Notes: a model not told the origin generated them from the letters alone. DNA of 57,819 bases from an uncultured Eubacteriales bacterium (GCA_900320465.1 ONSQ01000002.1:1-57819), one strand, 5' to 3'. Shown: positions 16,944-26,222, counted from the stretch's first letter. Program-made: numbers and translations.

Positions 16944-19001
16944 TTATTTGTTCAGCAGGGCGTAGATCACCGGAAGAGAATCGCTATCCATTCCTGCCGC
17001 CTGCTGTGCCTCCAGATCGCGGCGGATCATCTCGACCTGTCCTTCACCGAGGGCGGCGACCGCGGAGAAAAGCGTCTCGGCGTCCTCTTCATAGCCGCAG
17101 TACAGGCAGGTATAGGCCAGGATCAGGTTGACCAGGACATTGTCCGGTTGGAGCTCATATGCCTCACAGGCAGCGTCAAAGGCCCTGAGAGGATCCCGCT
17201 CGTGGATCAGCCGGTAATAGGCAAGCCAGGCCAGATACTGCGCCCGATCATATTCGCCGAGGCCGTCCAGCGCCGACTCATAGGCGCGAAGGCCATCCTC
17301 GAAACATGTCCGTGACCGCGTGTAATCCGGCATTTTGAAGGCATTATCCCCAAGGTTGATCAGCGAGAGCGCCGCCATGGCCCGGTCATGGGCGCTGCCG
17401 GTCTGTTCGGCGAGCGTGACGCTGATCTCCGCGGCACGAGAATAATACCTGTCTGCCGCATCGTAGTCGCCGTGCATGTTGAGGCTTATGGCGCGATTGT
17501 TGCAGAGCTCCGCCAGATTACGCTGATAGGCCGTGTTCTCGCCGTCCTGCGCCATCACTTCCGCATGCTCGATCGCGAGGGCATAGACCGCGTCGGCCTC
17601 TTCAAAATTCCCCTCGTCGGTCAGCACGGCAGCCAGCGCGCTCATGGTCTGCACGGCTTGCGCCCTGTTCTGCAGGGAATCCACAGACGCAAGCAGCTGC
17701 TCGCAGATCGCCCCGGCCTCACGCAGATGTTCCTCCGCATCGTGATACCGTCCCTGGCGGTAGAGCAGCACGCCATAGTTCTGCCGGACGCGGGCGGCGG
17801 TCTCAAGCCCGCGTGTTTCCGTAACGCCGTCGAGCAGCGCGATACAGGCGTCAAAGGAACTCGCGGCGGCTTTTCCGTCGCCGCGGTCGGTGGCGTTGGC
17901 CCCGTCGTTCAGATAGAATTCCGCCAGGCGCAGCCGATCCTCCTCCAACCCTTTCTGGCGTGCGATCGCCTGCGCGTAGGCCTCCGCCGCCTCGTCATAG
18001 CGGCCGGACGCATGATAGATGTTCCCCAGGTTATTATACGCCGAAGCGAGCTTTTCTCCGCTCCCCTTCGCTCCGCGGAGCAGCAGCTCGTTATAGTTGC
18101 CGATCGCGGTCTCCTGTGCCGCGAGCGCCTCCTCGTATCGGCCGAGCACCGCGCTGGCGTTGGCCAGCTTTTCATAATTGGCCGCCGCCTCGCTCTCGGC
18201 CTTGTCCCGATCCGATGACAGACGCAAAATGTCGTTAAGTTCCTCGGTATTTCTCTCAAGGATGCCTGCGATGCGGCTGTAAGCCCCCGGCACGTTGGTC
18301 AGATGGTCCGGGAGCGAATAGGTCAGCTCGTTGAGGATGCGCATGGAGGCCTGTTCCCGCATCCGGGCGGTGTCCCGGTAGCCCTGCGCCAGATTCATCA
18401 GGCCTAGGGAGATTGCCGCAACGGCCGCAAAGGCGGCAAGGCCCGCGGCTGTCCTGGCCGCAAAGCGTCGGTTCCTGCGCAGCGTATGCTCCCGCAGCAG
18501 TTCTTCCTCCGGGCATCCGGCAACGTCGGCAACAGCACGCAGGATCTCCGTCTCCGCTTTGGTCATCATCGTTTTGACGGTGTTGCCCGGCGTGCGGATA
18601 TCCATGATGCGCCCCTCGATATCCGGCACCAGCTTGAGTGACGGCGGAAAAGATTGTTCGGGGTCGCCCGAAATGAGCAGGGGGTAGATATGCTCCGCCC
18701 GGCCCAATTCGATAAAGGTCGCGACCTCGCGGTCGATCCACTCTGAACTCGGAGTGTCGGTGGAACAGACGACGATCAGGCAGCGCGTCGAACGCAGGGC
18801 CTGGTCAATGGTATCGGTCAGGATCCGGCTGACGGGCAGCTCCTCCATATCCCGGAAGGCGCGGCGCACATCCTCGCAGCCGCGCTCCCGCAGCGCCTTC
18901 GGCAGGCGGTAGCTCTCCACCAGGTTGAAGGTCTTTTGGGTGATCTCCGCGTCGAGGGGCTTGTGGCGATAGCTGAAGAAGAAGTCGTAGCGAAAGCTCA
19001 T
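16944..19001 (-). CDS. TIR-domain membrane protein with C-terminal TPR repeats
   Basis: A 685-residue protein. Residues 1-150 are a TIR domain (YDFFFSYRH, FRDMEELPVS, CLIVVCSTDTPSSEW); Glu92 in SEWIDREVATF sits where TIR NAD-hydrolases have their catalytic glutamate. A basic stretch (RRNRRFAAR) precedes one membrane helix at about 183-205; from about 260 to the end are TPR-like repeats (AYNNLGNIYHASGRYDEAAE and others). The positive-inside rule puts TIR in the cytoplasm and the TPRs outside. Its start overlaps the stop of the preceding TIR gene (ATGA). Last gene of a five-gene operon. Predicted sensor-effector; activity unproven. Confidence 0.85.
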   Translation of the reverse strand: MSFRYDFFFSYRHKPLDAEITQKTFNLVESYRLPKALRERGCEDVRRAFRDMEELPVSRILTDTIDQALRSTRCLIVVCSTDTPSSEWIDREVATFIELGRAEHIYPLLISGDPEQSFPPSLKLVPDIEGRIMDIRTPGNTVKTMMTKAETEILRAVADVAGCPEEELLREHTLRRNRRFAARTAAGLAAFAAVAAISLGLMNLAQGYRDTARMREQASMRILNELTYSLPDHLTNVPGAYSRIAGILERNTEELNDILRLSSDRDKAESEAAANYEKLANASAVLGRYEEALAAQETAIGNYNELLLRGAKGSGEKLASAYNNLGNIYHASGRYDEAAEAYAQAIARQKGLEEDRLRLAEFYLNDGANATDRGDGKAAASSFDACIALLDGVTETRGLETAARVRQNYGVLLYRQGRYHDAEEHLREAGAICEQLLASVDSLQNRAQAVQTMSALAAVLTDEGNFEEADAVYALAIEHAEVMAQDGENTAYQRNLAELCNNRAISLNMHGDYDAADRYYSRAAEISVTLAEQTGSAHDRAMAALSLINLGDNAFKMPDYTRSRTCFEDGLRAYESALDGLGEYDRAQYLAWLAYYRLIHERDPLRAFDAACEAYELQPDNVLVNLILAYTCLYCGYEEDAETLFSAVAALGEGQVEMIRRDLEAQQAAGMDSDSLPVIYALLNK

Positions 19002-19843
19002 GCGCCGCCTCCCGTCTCCGCTTCGTCAAGAAGCTCGCCGAGGCCGAGCTCGTCAAGGCCGGCGCGCGCGTTTTCGACGGCCTCATCGATATAGGCCAGC
19101 GCCTGCTCGTCCCCCTCAAAGGCGGCGGGCAGTTCCTCGATCGTGCGCTGTGCGATGGAGACGCTCAGCTTTGTCTGTTCCTCGGCGATCCGCCCCTCGT
19201 TCCGGGCAATCAGTCCGAGACGCAGAAAGATTCCCGCTGCGGCGAGACACACTGCTCCGACCGCAGCCAGAGCCGCCGCGGCTGCGCGCCGTCTGCGGCT
19301 GCGGTGACGCTGTTCCAGATCGTCCGGATGTAAGCCGAGGACCGAGGCGGCAATGCGCACGGTCTCATAGCGCAGCACCTCTCTGCGGCGTTTTTCGGTC
19401 GTGCCGCGCAGATCCGCCGCAACCGGCTCAATGGTCTCGACGCGTTCAACCACGCGCATATCCGGCAGGATATGCCGCACCGTTTTTTTCTCGATAAAGC
19501 TCTCGGGAAAGGACTCCGCCGGCTCGCCAACTGCGATCACAGCAATGATCTCCTCCCTCCCGTGCGTCTCCTGAAAGCTGTTCAGGCGCTCTAGGATGAC
19601 CGGATCATCCCGGGTCGCGGGTGAGCAGATCAGCGCCAGAAAGCGGGAGGCATTCAGCTTCGCGCGCCGCGCCTCGTCCAGCGGCGTCTCGTCACAGTCA
19701 TAGAGGATACGCCGATAGTCCAGCGCGGGGTCCGGCAGGCTGACGTTGGCGGGCAGCCTGTAGCTTTGAAGGCTCTCGCCCAGTCTGCGGGCGACCGCCG
19801 CATCCGATTTGGCCGAGAGAATACAGATGTCGTAGACTTCCAT
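18998..19843 (-). CDS. TIR-like membrane protein (probably catalytically degenerate)
   Basis: A 281-residue protein built like the N-terminal part of its neighbour: a TIR-like domain (YDICILSAKSD, FLALICSPATRDD), the linker EPVAADLRGTTEKRRREVLR followed by LGLHPDDLEQRHRSRRRR, one membrane helix (about 187-210) and a short outer tail. The conserved tryptophan and glutamate of the SxW..E motif are replaced (DDPVILERLNSF), so it is probably not a NADase and may partner the intact TIR protein. It follows the large secreted protein gene by 27 bp and overlaps the TIR-TPR gene by 4 bp. Confidence 0.8.
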   Translation of the reverse strand: MEVYDICILSAKSDAAVARRLGESLQSYRLPANVSLPDPALDYRRILYDCDETPLDEARRAKLNASRFLALICSPATRDDPVILERLNSFQETHGREEIIAVIAVGEPAESFPESFIEKKTVRHILPDMRVVERVETIEPVAADLRGTTEKRRREVLRYETVRIAASVLGLHPDDLEQRHRSRRRRAAAAALAAVGAVCLAAAGIFLRLGLIARNEGRIAEEQTKLSVSIAQRTIEELPAAFEGDEQALAYIDEAVENARAGLDELGLGELLDEAETGGGA

Positions 19844-19870
19844 GTTCCGCCCTCTCTTCCCGCGGCTCGC

Positions 19871-22345
19871 TCAGTTGAGGTGCTGCCGCTCCAGCAGATC
19901 CTCCAGTGCCGCGTAAAAGGCGTCGGAGAATTCCTCTCCGTCGAAGTCAAAGGCCACGATGACGAACGTGCCCAAATGGTCCGTCTCAAAGCTCAGTTCG
20001 CCTTTCAGACCGGAGTAGCGTGCCCGTGCGGCCGAGATCGTTCCGTCCGCATTGCGGAAAACAGCATAGAGCGCTTTGCCCGTATCCTGAGGCGGGAGCT
20101 CGTAGCGCATGCTCGCCGATACGCGGCCGCCGAGATCCCGAAGGGTCTTCTCCCCTTCTGCTGCACAGAGCGTATAGTGAATCCCATCGCTCTGCGCATC
20201 GACCCAAACCGTTGCAGCTTGGGGCGCAGTGACGGTCTCCGTACGGCCGGGATCGCCGTTTTCTTTCCCGTTGTCGTCAGGGGCGCCGTTTTCTTTCCCG
20301 TTGTCGTCGTCGGGTTCGATTGGGTCGTTATGGTTCGTGCTTCCGTAATGAACAGATCCCGCGCCGCTGCCCCCCAGGATCCCGCTTCCGGTAAAGAGCG
20401 TTCCCGTCTGCGTAGCAACACCGGCAGGCTCGACGAAAGAGGTGGCCTGCATGAAAACGATCCGCACAAGACAAACGTCGCCGGCAGAGAACTGCGCCAG
20501 TTCGCTTTCTTTGAAGGTATCCAGACTGAGTACCCCGTCGTTGAGATGCAGAAGCTCGAAATTAATCGCTCCCTCTTCCTCATTCCATCCGGCGGACGTC
20601 TTGTATGCTTCGATCAGAGTCCGGAGATCCGTCGGCGAAAGCACCAGGTTCTGGTTTTCGTCACGTGACGCCCGGATCGACGTATTCTCCGCGAGCTTAA
20701 CAACTTCTTTCCAACTGCGTTTGTTTTTTTCCGCATGCTCTATCATCCATACCCCCGCAACAGGGATGCTTTGATTTTCGCTCTCATCCGCCCGGGTCAT
20801 ATCTTCCGGGCTGATATGTATCAGCGGCAGGCAGGTCTCAAGGACGCCGGGATAATCAAACACGTTTCCGCCCGGCTCTGTGGATATCGAAACATCGTTC
20901 AGCTTGATCCCCTTTGCAAGGGAAAAGGTTCCATTTTCAAAGCGGATCGTCCCGCTGCCGGCAATGTCGCCGCTGACCGAACAGACCGGGTCTCCCCACA
21001 TACGAAGAGAGAGCGTCCCGTCCACGCTGCTCAGTTCCACATCAGCCCCGGTCGGGAGAAGAATCGTACTGTTGCCGGAGATATTCAGGCCGCTGATCGC
21101 GGCGCTACCGTCCTCCATGTGAACGATACTGTTATCGATCGTCAGATCCTGATATGTCCCATTTCCGTTCAGATAAATGTCCCCGGCGGAGAAAGTTATA
21201 TCTGCGTTGCTGACGGCATCGGGGTCATCAATCGTGATCTGGCGAGCCGTAACGCTGCCGCTGCCGGACAGGGAGCTGCCGTTTCCGTCAACGCTCACGA
21301 AACCGCCGCCTGTCACATCACCTTCCACAGTCAGCGTTCCGCCATTTGTCACGGCAAGCTCCGGATAGCGCATAAAATCATCGGTATTCGTAAAGCCCAG
21401 GCTCCTCAGATTCTCCTGCAGCAGAGCAGCGCCCTGATGGATAAACAGCGACGCATCGCCTGTGATTGTCAGCTTGCCCACCTGTTCTATGACGTTTTCG
21501 CGGTCGGAAGCACTATAGTTGTGCTCTGTGCCGTGATAATAATTGACGGCTGTGACGTTTCCGTCGTTGTCCCGGATCGCCTCCGCACCGGTGCCGCAGA
21601 GAACCAATCTCGACTGATCGGGCATCACGAGGCTGGCGTCGTTGATGGTATATTCCTCATCAAGGATTCCCGGAACCGCGCCGTTGACCAGCAGATAACT
21701 GCCGTCCGTCTGCTTGACGAAAACCGCGGTGCTTCCCTTGTCATAGACGTCCGTCAGCGTCATCAGATCCAGTTCGCCCTCCAGGCTGTCCACCAGGAGG
21801 ATTCCGGTTCCGGCAATAATGACCTTGCCGGTGCCGGAGATGGAGGAGACCCGGTTCAGCCCCGCGGCGAGAATGGTGATGTCCCCATCCGCCTGAAGGC
21901 TCTCCGTTCCGGAATGGTTGACCAAAACATAGCTGCCGTCCTCGAGCCGCGTGATGGTGGCGGCAGCGGTGTTTTGCGTCCCGGACGTCTCGTTATCCGC
22001 CGCTGCGGTCACAGCCGGATCTGCGGTTATCCGGAGAGTCACAACATTTGCATCGTCCGCCTCAACCGGAGCGTCATCCGTCACCGCCGACGCATCGTCC
22101 GCCTCAGCCACAGCATCATCCGTCACCGCCGGCGCATCGTCTGCCTCAGCCGGGGCATCATCCGTCACCGCCGACGCATCGTCCGCCTCAGCCGTGGCGT
22201 CGTTCGACACAGACGGCTCTGAAATCTGAAGCGGAGGCTCGAGGCCCGGGTTCTCCTCGGACTCAGCATGGATCTGCCCATTGAGCGAGACGGTCAGCAG
22301 AGACGCCAGAAAAGCGCTCGTCAGTCTCTTTATCCACTGTTTCAT
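19871..22345 (-). CDS. large secreted protein with low-complexity acidic repeats
   Basis: An 824-residue protein. The signal peptide MKQWIKRLTSAFLASLLTVS ends near IHA. Residues about 40-90 are TDDAPAEADDA-type repeats. A beta-rich region follows with repeated GSGKV/GSGSV/GNGTY-type turns, suggesting a right-handed beta-helix or adhesin-like fold. Its C-terminus contains TVWVDAQSDGIHYTL and ends LEDLLERQHLN. No LPxTG or membrane anchor is visible, so attachment is unclear. The ATG at 22345 follows GAAAGGA. It sits between channel and TIR genes in the same operon and could be the external ligand or sensor. Function not recognised. Confidence 0.65.
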   Translation of the reverse strand: MKQWIKRLTSAFLASLLTVSLNGQIHAESEENPGLEPPLQISEPSVSNDATAEADDASAVTDDAPAEADDAPAVTDDAVAEADDASAVTDDAPVEADDANVVTLRITADPAVTAAADNETSGTQNTAAATITRLEDGSYVLVNHSGTESLQADGDITILAAGLNRVSSISGTGKVIIAGTGILLVDSLEGELDLMTLTDVYDKGSTAVFVKQTDGSYLLVNGAVPGILDEEYTINDASLVMPDQSRLVLCGTGAEAIRDNDGNVTAVNYYHGTEHNYSASDRENVIEQVGKLTITGDASLFIHQGAALLQENLRSLGFTNTDDFMRYPELAVTNGGTLTVEGDVTGGGFVSVDGNGSSLSGSGSVTARQITIDDPDAVSNADITFSAGDIYLNGNGTYQDLTIDNSIVHMEDGSAAISGLNISGNSTILLPTGADVELSSVDGTLSLRMWGDPVCSVSGDIAGSGTIRFENGTFSLAKGIKLNDVSISTEPGGNVFDYPGVLETCLPLIHISPEDMTRADESENQSIPVAGVWMIEHAEKNKRSWKEVVKLAENTSIRASRDENQNLVLSPTDLRTLIEAYKTSAGWNEEEGAINFELLHLNDGVLSLDTFKESELAQFSAGDVCLVRIVFMQATSFVEPAGVATQTGTLFTGSGILGGSGAGSVHYGSTNHNDPIEPDDDNGKENGAPDDNGKENGDPGRTETVTAPQAATVWVDAQSDGIHYTLCAAEGEKTLRDLGGRVSASMRYELPPQDTGKALYAVFRNADGTISAARARYSGLKGELSFETDHLGTFVIVAFDFDGEEFSDAFYAALEDLLERQHLN

Positions 22346-22434
22346 CGTTATCCGTCCTTTCCGAACAGTCTGCTTCTCTTTTCGCTCTCCGTTCTGCAAA
22401 GGGCCGCCCCTCTGGATGCGGAAATCGCTTCTTC

Positions 22435-23973
22435 CTATTCTTTCTCGCTCAGCCTGCCCAGCATCTCCCAGGCAAAGGCGTCTTTTTTCCGTTCGGTCTC
22501 TGTCAGTTCCTCATAGGTTACGAGCATCGGGTGCCTCCGTTTTTCGTTGTTTCGTATCGGATCATATTGCCAGTTGTACATCTGATAAAAGCGCATCCAG
22601 CGCCGGTGTTCCATCTCCTGCATCTGATCGGCACGCTCGACGCAGAGCTCCCGATAGCGCGCGTAGGCCCGCGCGCAGTCTGCCCTGCTCAGTTCCGTGA
22701 GCGTCTCGTCCTGCAGCAGATAACGTGCCTTGACGATCAGGTGGTCCGCCGCGGCGATGTTCGACTGCCGCAGGAAGGCGCTCAACTCCTCCCATGAGGT
22801 AGGCGTGTTCGAGCCCTCGTTGTAGATGTCGTTCATCAGACGCGCGCGGCGGTTGATCTCGTCCTTCATCACGAACTCCGGACGCATGCTCTCGTCCCGA
22901 CCGCCGAAGCTCTCGATCCCGGGCACGCGCTCCGACAGGCGGACATGCAGTGCGGCTGCGCCGCCGAACCAGGTCCGTAGTTCTTCCCAGACTTTGAAAT
23001 TGAGCTTCTCGTCGTCATAGGCCACCAGAATGCGTTCCGCCCGCTGCAGCAGGCTTCTGGCCTCGGTCCAGTTCTCCTTGTGGAAAACGAGCGCGTCCTC
23101 CCCCGTCTTTCCCATTGACAGCGCGCGCACCGCCTCGGGATGCAGCGCAGCGAAGCCCGCCGTGTCGTCGAACACATGGTACTCGGTGTTTCGCCCGCGC
23201 TCGTAAACGTTGGTTATCAGCGCGCGCTCGAGCAGAGCGCTCCCCGCCGCGCCGCAGCCGAGCAGCACGACGCAGTGCTCGTCCGAACGGAGGGGATGGT
23301 TTTTCCAGTAGCTGCGGCTCATTGCCTCCAGAGGGCTGAAGAGCACCATATTTCCGGGCAGCCGATCGACCGGCGCCTCTGACATGCAGACGCAGGCAGC
23401 GCCACACTCACAGGCGGCAAGCGCGCCGCTGACATTTTTCCAATCCTTTTGTCCCAGGAAAAAGATCCAGAGTCCCTGCGCCCCGCCCCGCAGGCGGATC
23501 AGTTCCGATTGCGTCCAGTCAAGGCGCAGCACATCCGCCCCCTCGGCAAGTTTTTTCTCCCCTGCCGGAAAAATCAGCAGACAATCCGGGTCTTCCTTCC
23601 GCAGGGCGCGGGCAAGCGCTGCCGCGTCCTCGTTCTCTTCCTGAAAGGCGTACCAGCGTTTTCTTTTCCCCCGACGCAGACGCATCCGCGGAAGGAACTC
23701 TCCGTTCAGGAGCGTGATTCCGAGGCCGATCAAAGCCGTCAGGATGCCGATGCTGCACAGGGCAAACACGACGCCGATCAGGCGGCCTGCGGGCGTCACC
23801 GGCGACAGATCGCCGTAACCGACCGTGGTCATCGTAATCAGCGAGAACCAAACCGCTTCCCCGAAGGTGCGGATACTGGCCCCGGGGGTTTTTCCCTCCG
23901 CCGCCAGAAGCAGAAGAAGCAGTAAGAAATAGATTGCAAGCGCACCCAGGATGCGCTTTAAGTGTTTCTTCAT
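22435..23973 (-). CDS. two-helix potassium-channel protein with C-terminal RyR domain
   Basis: A 512-residue protein. TM1 (8-25), the pore loop with selectivity filter TTVGYGDLSP (49-58) and TM2 (64-90) form a potassium-channel module. A long cytoplasmic part has a Rossmann-like segment (VVLLGCGAAGSALLERAL). The C-terminus (about 430-505) matches the RyR domain: EHRRWMRF, NWQYDPIRNNEKRRHPML, then YEELTE. The ATG at 23973 overlaps the stop of the upstream gene (ATGA). Predicted ligand-gated potassium or cation channel; RyR domains in bacteria have been proposed to sense small, possibly nucleotide, ligands. Confidence 0.82.
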   Translation of the reverse strand: MKKHLKRILGALAIYFLLLLLLLAAEGKTPGASIRTFGEAVWFSLITMTTVGYGDLSPVTPAGRLIGVVFALCSIGILTALIGLGITLLNGEFLPRMRLRRGKRKRWYAFQEENEDAAALARALRKEDPDCLLIFPAGEKKLAEGADVLRLDWTQSELIRLRGGAQGLWIFFLGQKDWKNVSGALAACECGAACVCMSEAPVDRLPGNMVLFSPLEAMSRSYWKNHPLRSDEHCVVLLGCGAAGSALLERALITNVYERGRNTEYHVFDDTAGFAALHPEAVRALSMGKTGEDALVFHKENWTEARSLLQRAERILVAYDDEKLNFKVWEELRTWFGGAAALHVRLSERVPGIESFGGRDESMRPEFVMKDEINRRARLMNDIYNEGSNTPTSWEELSAFLRQSNIAAADHLIVKARYLLQDETLTELSRADCARAYARYRELCVERADQMQEMEHRRWMRFYQMYNWQYDPIRNNEKRRHPMLVTYEELTETERKKDAFAWEMLGRLSEKE

Positions 23974-25841
23974 TTGTTCCGCTTCCCTTCTTCTGCCTGC
24001 AGAAGACGAGGCAGCGTCAATACGTTGTTGATATCCATCTGCTGATAGTCGACCTCTCGTCCCGTGATGGCGCTCTCCCGCGCCGAAAGTTCGTCGAGCG
24101 CATCCCAGTCGATCAGGCAGGCATGCGTGCGTTCCTCCGCGTTCTTGGAGAGCTTGATCGGACAGGGTACGCCCTCTTCCCGGCATCTGCGCCATACCTT
24201 CTCATTGGCCGCAAACTGCTCTTCGCTCATTGGCCGATACCCCATGGCAAAATGGAAAGCCATCCAGCGCAGGTGCTCGGTCTCGCCGAGGGTCCGGAGA
24301 AGCGTCTCCGAGGGCGCCCAGGTCCCTGCGAGCACTTCCTCCCTTGTACATCCCGCAGCCCGCAGGAAGGCATGGGCAAAATCTGCTGACGCGCGGGAGG
24401 ACATCCGCCCGAAGCTGTCGCAGGACAGCCATTTTTCCCAGTCGCTGCGCTCGCTGCCGTCATAGCTGGCATTGAGCACGATAGCGCCGCAGTCAGCGTA
24501 CTCCGCCGAGAGGCAGGCGCGGGAGTAGATGCTGCTTGTGAGGATCGGGCTTCCGATGCGCTCCTGATAGCGCACGCCCGATTTGTCACAGCGCACCACG
24601 CAGATGTTCTCCGCCTTCCGCCGCTTGAGGAAGAGCATCAGGTTGTCGGAGATCTCCCGGTTGCGCTCCGGATCGCCGGTGGCGACCGCAATAAGCTTGA
24701 GAGTGGCAAGCCGCTCTCCAATATAGTTGTAGAAATCAACGCCGCGCGCGTCCTCCTCGAAGCTGTATATTTCATAGTGCCGGAGCATTTCGGGGCAATC
24801 CGACTCGAGATAGCCGGACTCTTTTTTGAAGTATGGAGAAAAAACCGCCGCGCGAAACTGCGAGCCGGCAAACTGCCCGTTCATGACCAGTTGCTTGAGG
24901 ACCGCCTGGCCGTGGTTGCCGAAGCCGACCACCACGCATTCGAAATCCTCCTTCGCGCGCCCGTCTGCCCCGAAGGAGACACAGTCCCAGGGCGGCACCA
25001 TACGGATCAGCGCCCGGGCTGCCAGCATGCTCGGCTCAAAGACGTTTACAAAGCCGTAGCCGTAGCGGTCCTCTGTCACCTGCAGCATGGAGGCGATCAC
25101 ATCCTCCGCCCCGGGGAGCGTGACGCTCGTCTTTTCCGCCGGGATGCCCGCCTTCTCCAGCGTGTCGAGAAGTCTGAGCGCAAAGAACAGATCCTTGTCC
25201 TCCGCCTCGTCCAGCGCGTAGACGCTGAGCGTTCTGCCCTTGAGGTGAAGCCTGCGGATGCTGGCAGGCGCGGCCGCTGCAGCATTCTCCCCGGTTAGCA
25301 CGGACAAGCCCGCGGCGTTGAGTCCGGCGATCTTTGCGGGCGCGGCCTGCTCGACGATGAAAACCACGGAGTTTCCGCCGTCCGCCAGGCACTCCTTGCC
25401 CAGAGCGATGCTGTTTTCGTTGAGACCGTAGATCAGGGTCAGCTCGCCCCGCCGCGACAGAAAAAGCCGGAGCTGCCGCATCAGCGCCGCGCCGAGCGTG
25501 TTCATCACGACGCTCGCAACGGAGCAGAAGGCAAGCATGTGCACAAGCCAGAAGCCGAAGGTTCCCAGCGGCGTCGACACGATCCGGGAGCCTTTGATCG
25601 CGCTGAACTCATTGATGCCGACAAACATGCGCAGCACAAAGACCGGCGTGCGCACCGCGGTCAGCGGCAGGTCGCCGCTCAACTCCATATAGCCGACGCC
25701 GTAATAGATCAGTCCGCCGACCATGGCGAGCGCCATCATCCAGACGCTCAGTTTTGCGGCGGCGGCCGGTCTGAGCGCCAGATTCAGAATCAGCCCGAAC
25801 AGGATTGCAGAGGACAGGACGACAGCAGCGATGATAGCCAT
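23970..25841 (-). CDS. membrane protein with TrkA-N-like Rossmann domains and C-terminal RyR domain
   Basis: A 623-residue protein. Three predicted membrane helices lie in residues 1-120. They are followed by two Rossmann-like units (LTLIYGLNENSIALG at about 134-148 and CVVVGFGNHGQAVLKQL at 302-318) of TrkA-N/RCK type. A C-terminal RyR-like domain follows (about 525-610; TEHLRWMAFHFAMGY, then THACLIDWDALDELSARE). First gene of the operon, with AAAGGAGA before ATG 25841 and a good promoter. It shares domain logic with the channel protein encoded next, so the two probably form one gated complex. Confidence 0.8.
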   Translation of the reverse strand: MAIIAAVVLSSAILFGLILNLALRPAAAAKLSVWMMALAMVGGLIYYGVGYMELSGDLPLTAVRTPVFVLRMFVGINEFSAIKGSRIVSTPLGTFGFWLVHMLAFCSVASVVMNTLGAALMRQLRLFLSRRGELTLIYGLNENSIALGKECLADGGNSVVFIVEQAAPAKIAGLNAAGLSVLTGENAAAAAPASIRRLHLKGRTLSVYALDEAEDKDLFFALRLLDTLEKAGIPAEKTSVTLPGAEDVIASMLQVTEDRYGYGFVNVFEPSMLAARALIRMVPPWDCVSFGADGRAKEDFECVVVGFGNHGQAVLKQLVMNGQFAGSQFRAAVFSPYFKKESGYLESDCPEMLRHYEIYSFEEDARGVDFYNYIGERLATLKLIAVATGDPERNREISDNLMLFLKRRKAENICVVRCDKSGVRYQERIGSPILTSSIYSRACLSAEYADCGAIVLNASYDGSERSDWEKWLSCDSFGRMSSRASADFAHAFLRAAGCTREEVLAGTWAPSETLLRTLGETEHLRWMAFHFAMGYRPMSEEQFAANEKVWRRCREEGVPCPIKLSKNAEERTHACLIDWDALDELSARESAITGREVDYQQMDINNVLTLPRLLQAEEGKRNK

Positions 25842-25880
25842 AGCACCGTTCTCCTTTGGCTCAAAAAGGATCTGCTTTGA

Positions 25881-25894
25881 GGGTATAAATACCC
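25881..25894. promoter_or_regulatory. palindrome GGGTATAAATACCC, candidate operator of the TIR/RyR operon
   Basis: Perfect inverted repeat GGGTAT-AA-ATACCC just downstream of the predicted transcription start, well placed for a repressor. Confidence 0.5.
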
Positions 25895-25915
25895 AATGTA
25901 TATTTATTCGATTTT

Positions 25916-25944
25916 ATTATAGCTTCCTTTCGTGCTTTTTTCAA
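25916..25944 (-). promoter_or_regulatory. sigma-A promoter of the TIR/RyR operon
   Basis: Minus strand TTGAAA (25939-25944), 17-nt spacer, TATAAT (25916-25921), 75 bp ahead of the first gene. From here to 26660 I see no credible gene: only hairpins and short noncoding frames. Confidence 0.8.
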
Positions 25945-26189
25945 TCTGTTTTCGTTCCGGCTGCCTTTTTCTCTGCTTTTCGCCGCAAAAAGACGCATCT
26001 CCCGGTCCCGGCGCTTTGCACTGAGCTGTAAATCCGTCCTTCCCTCTCCTTTTGCCAGCAATTCATGACAGTTCAAACGGTCAAAAGGGCAACGCTTAAA
26101 AAAATAAGCTTTGGGATTTAAGGCAAAGTCGAGAGACCGAGCCCCATGGTCCCCCTGGTTTTCAGCCAAAAAGTACCAAAAAAGCCGAA

Positions 26190-26222
26190 AACGCGTTAAA
26201 GGAAAAAAGCCTTTAACGCGTT
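26190..26222. repeat. inverted repeat AACGCGTTAAAGG
   Basis: AACGCGTTAAAGG / CCTTTAACGCGTT with a 7-nt A-rich loop; a possible minus-strand terminator (TTTTCGGCTTTTTT follows). Confidence 0.6.
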
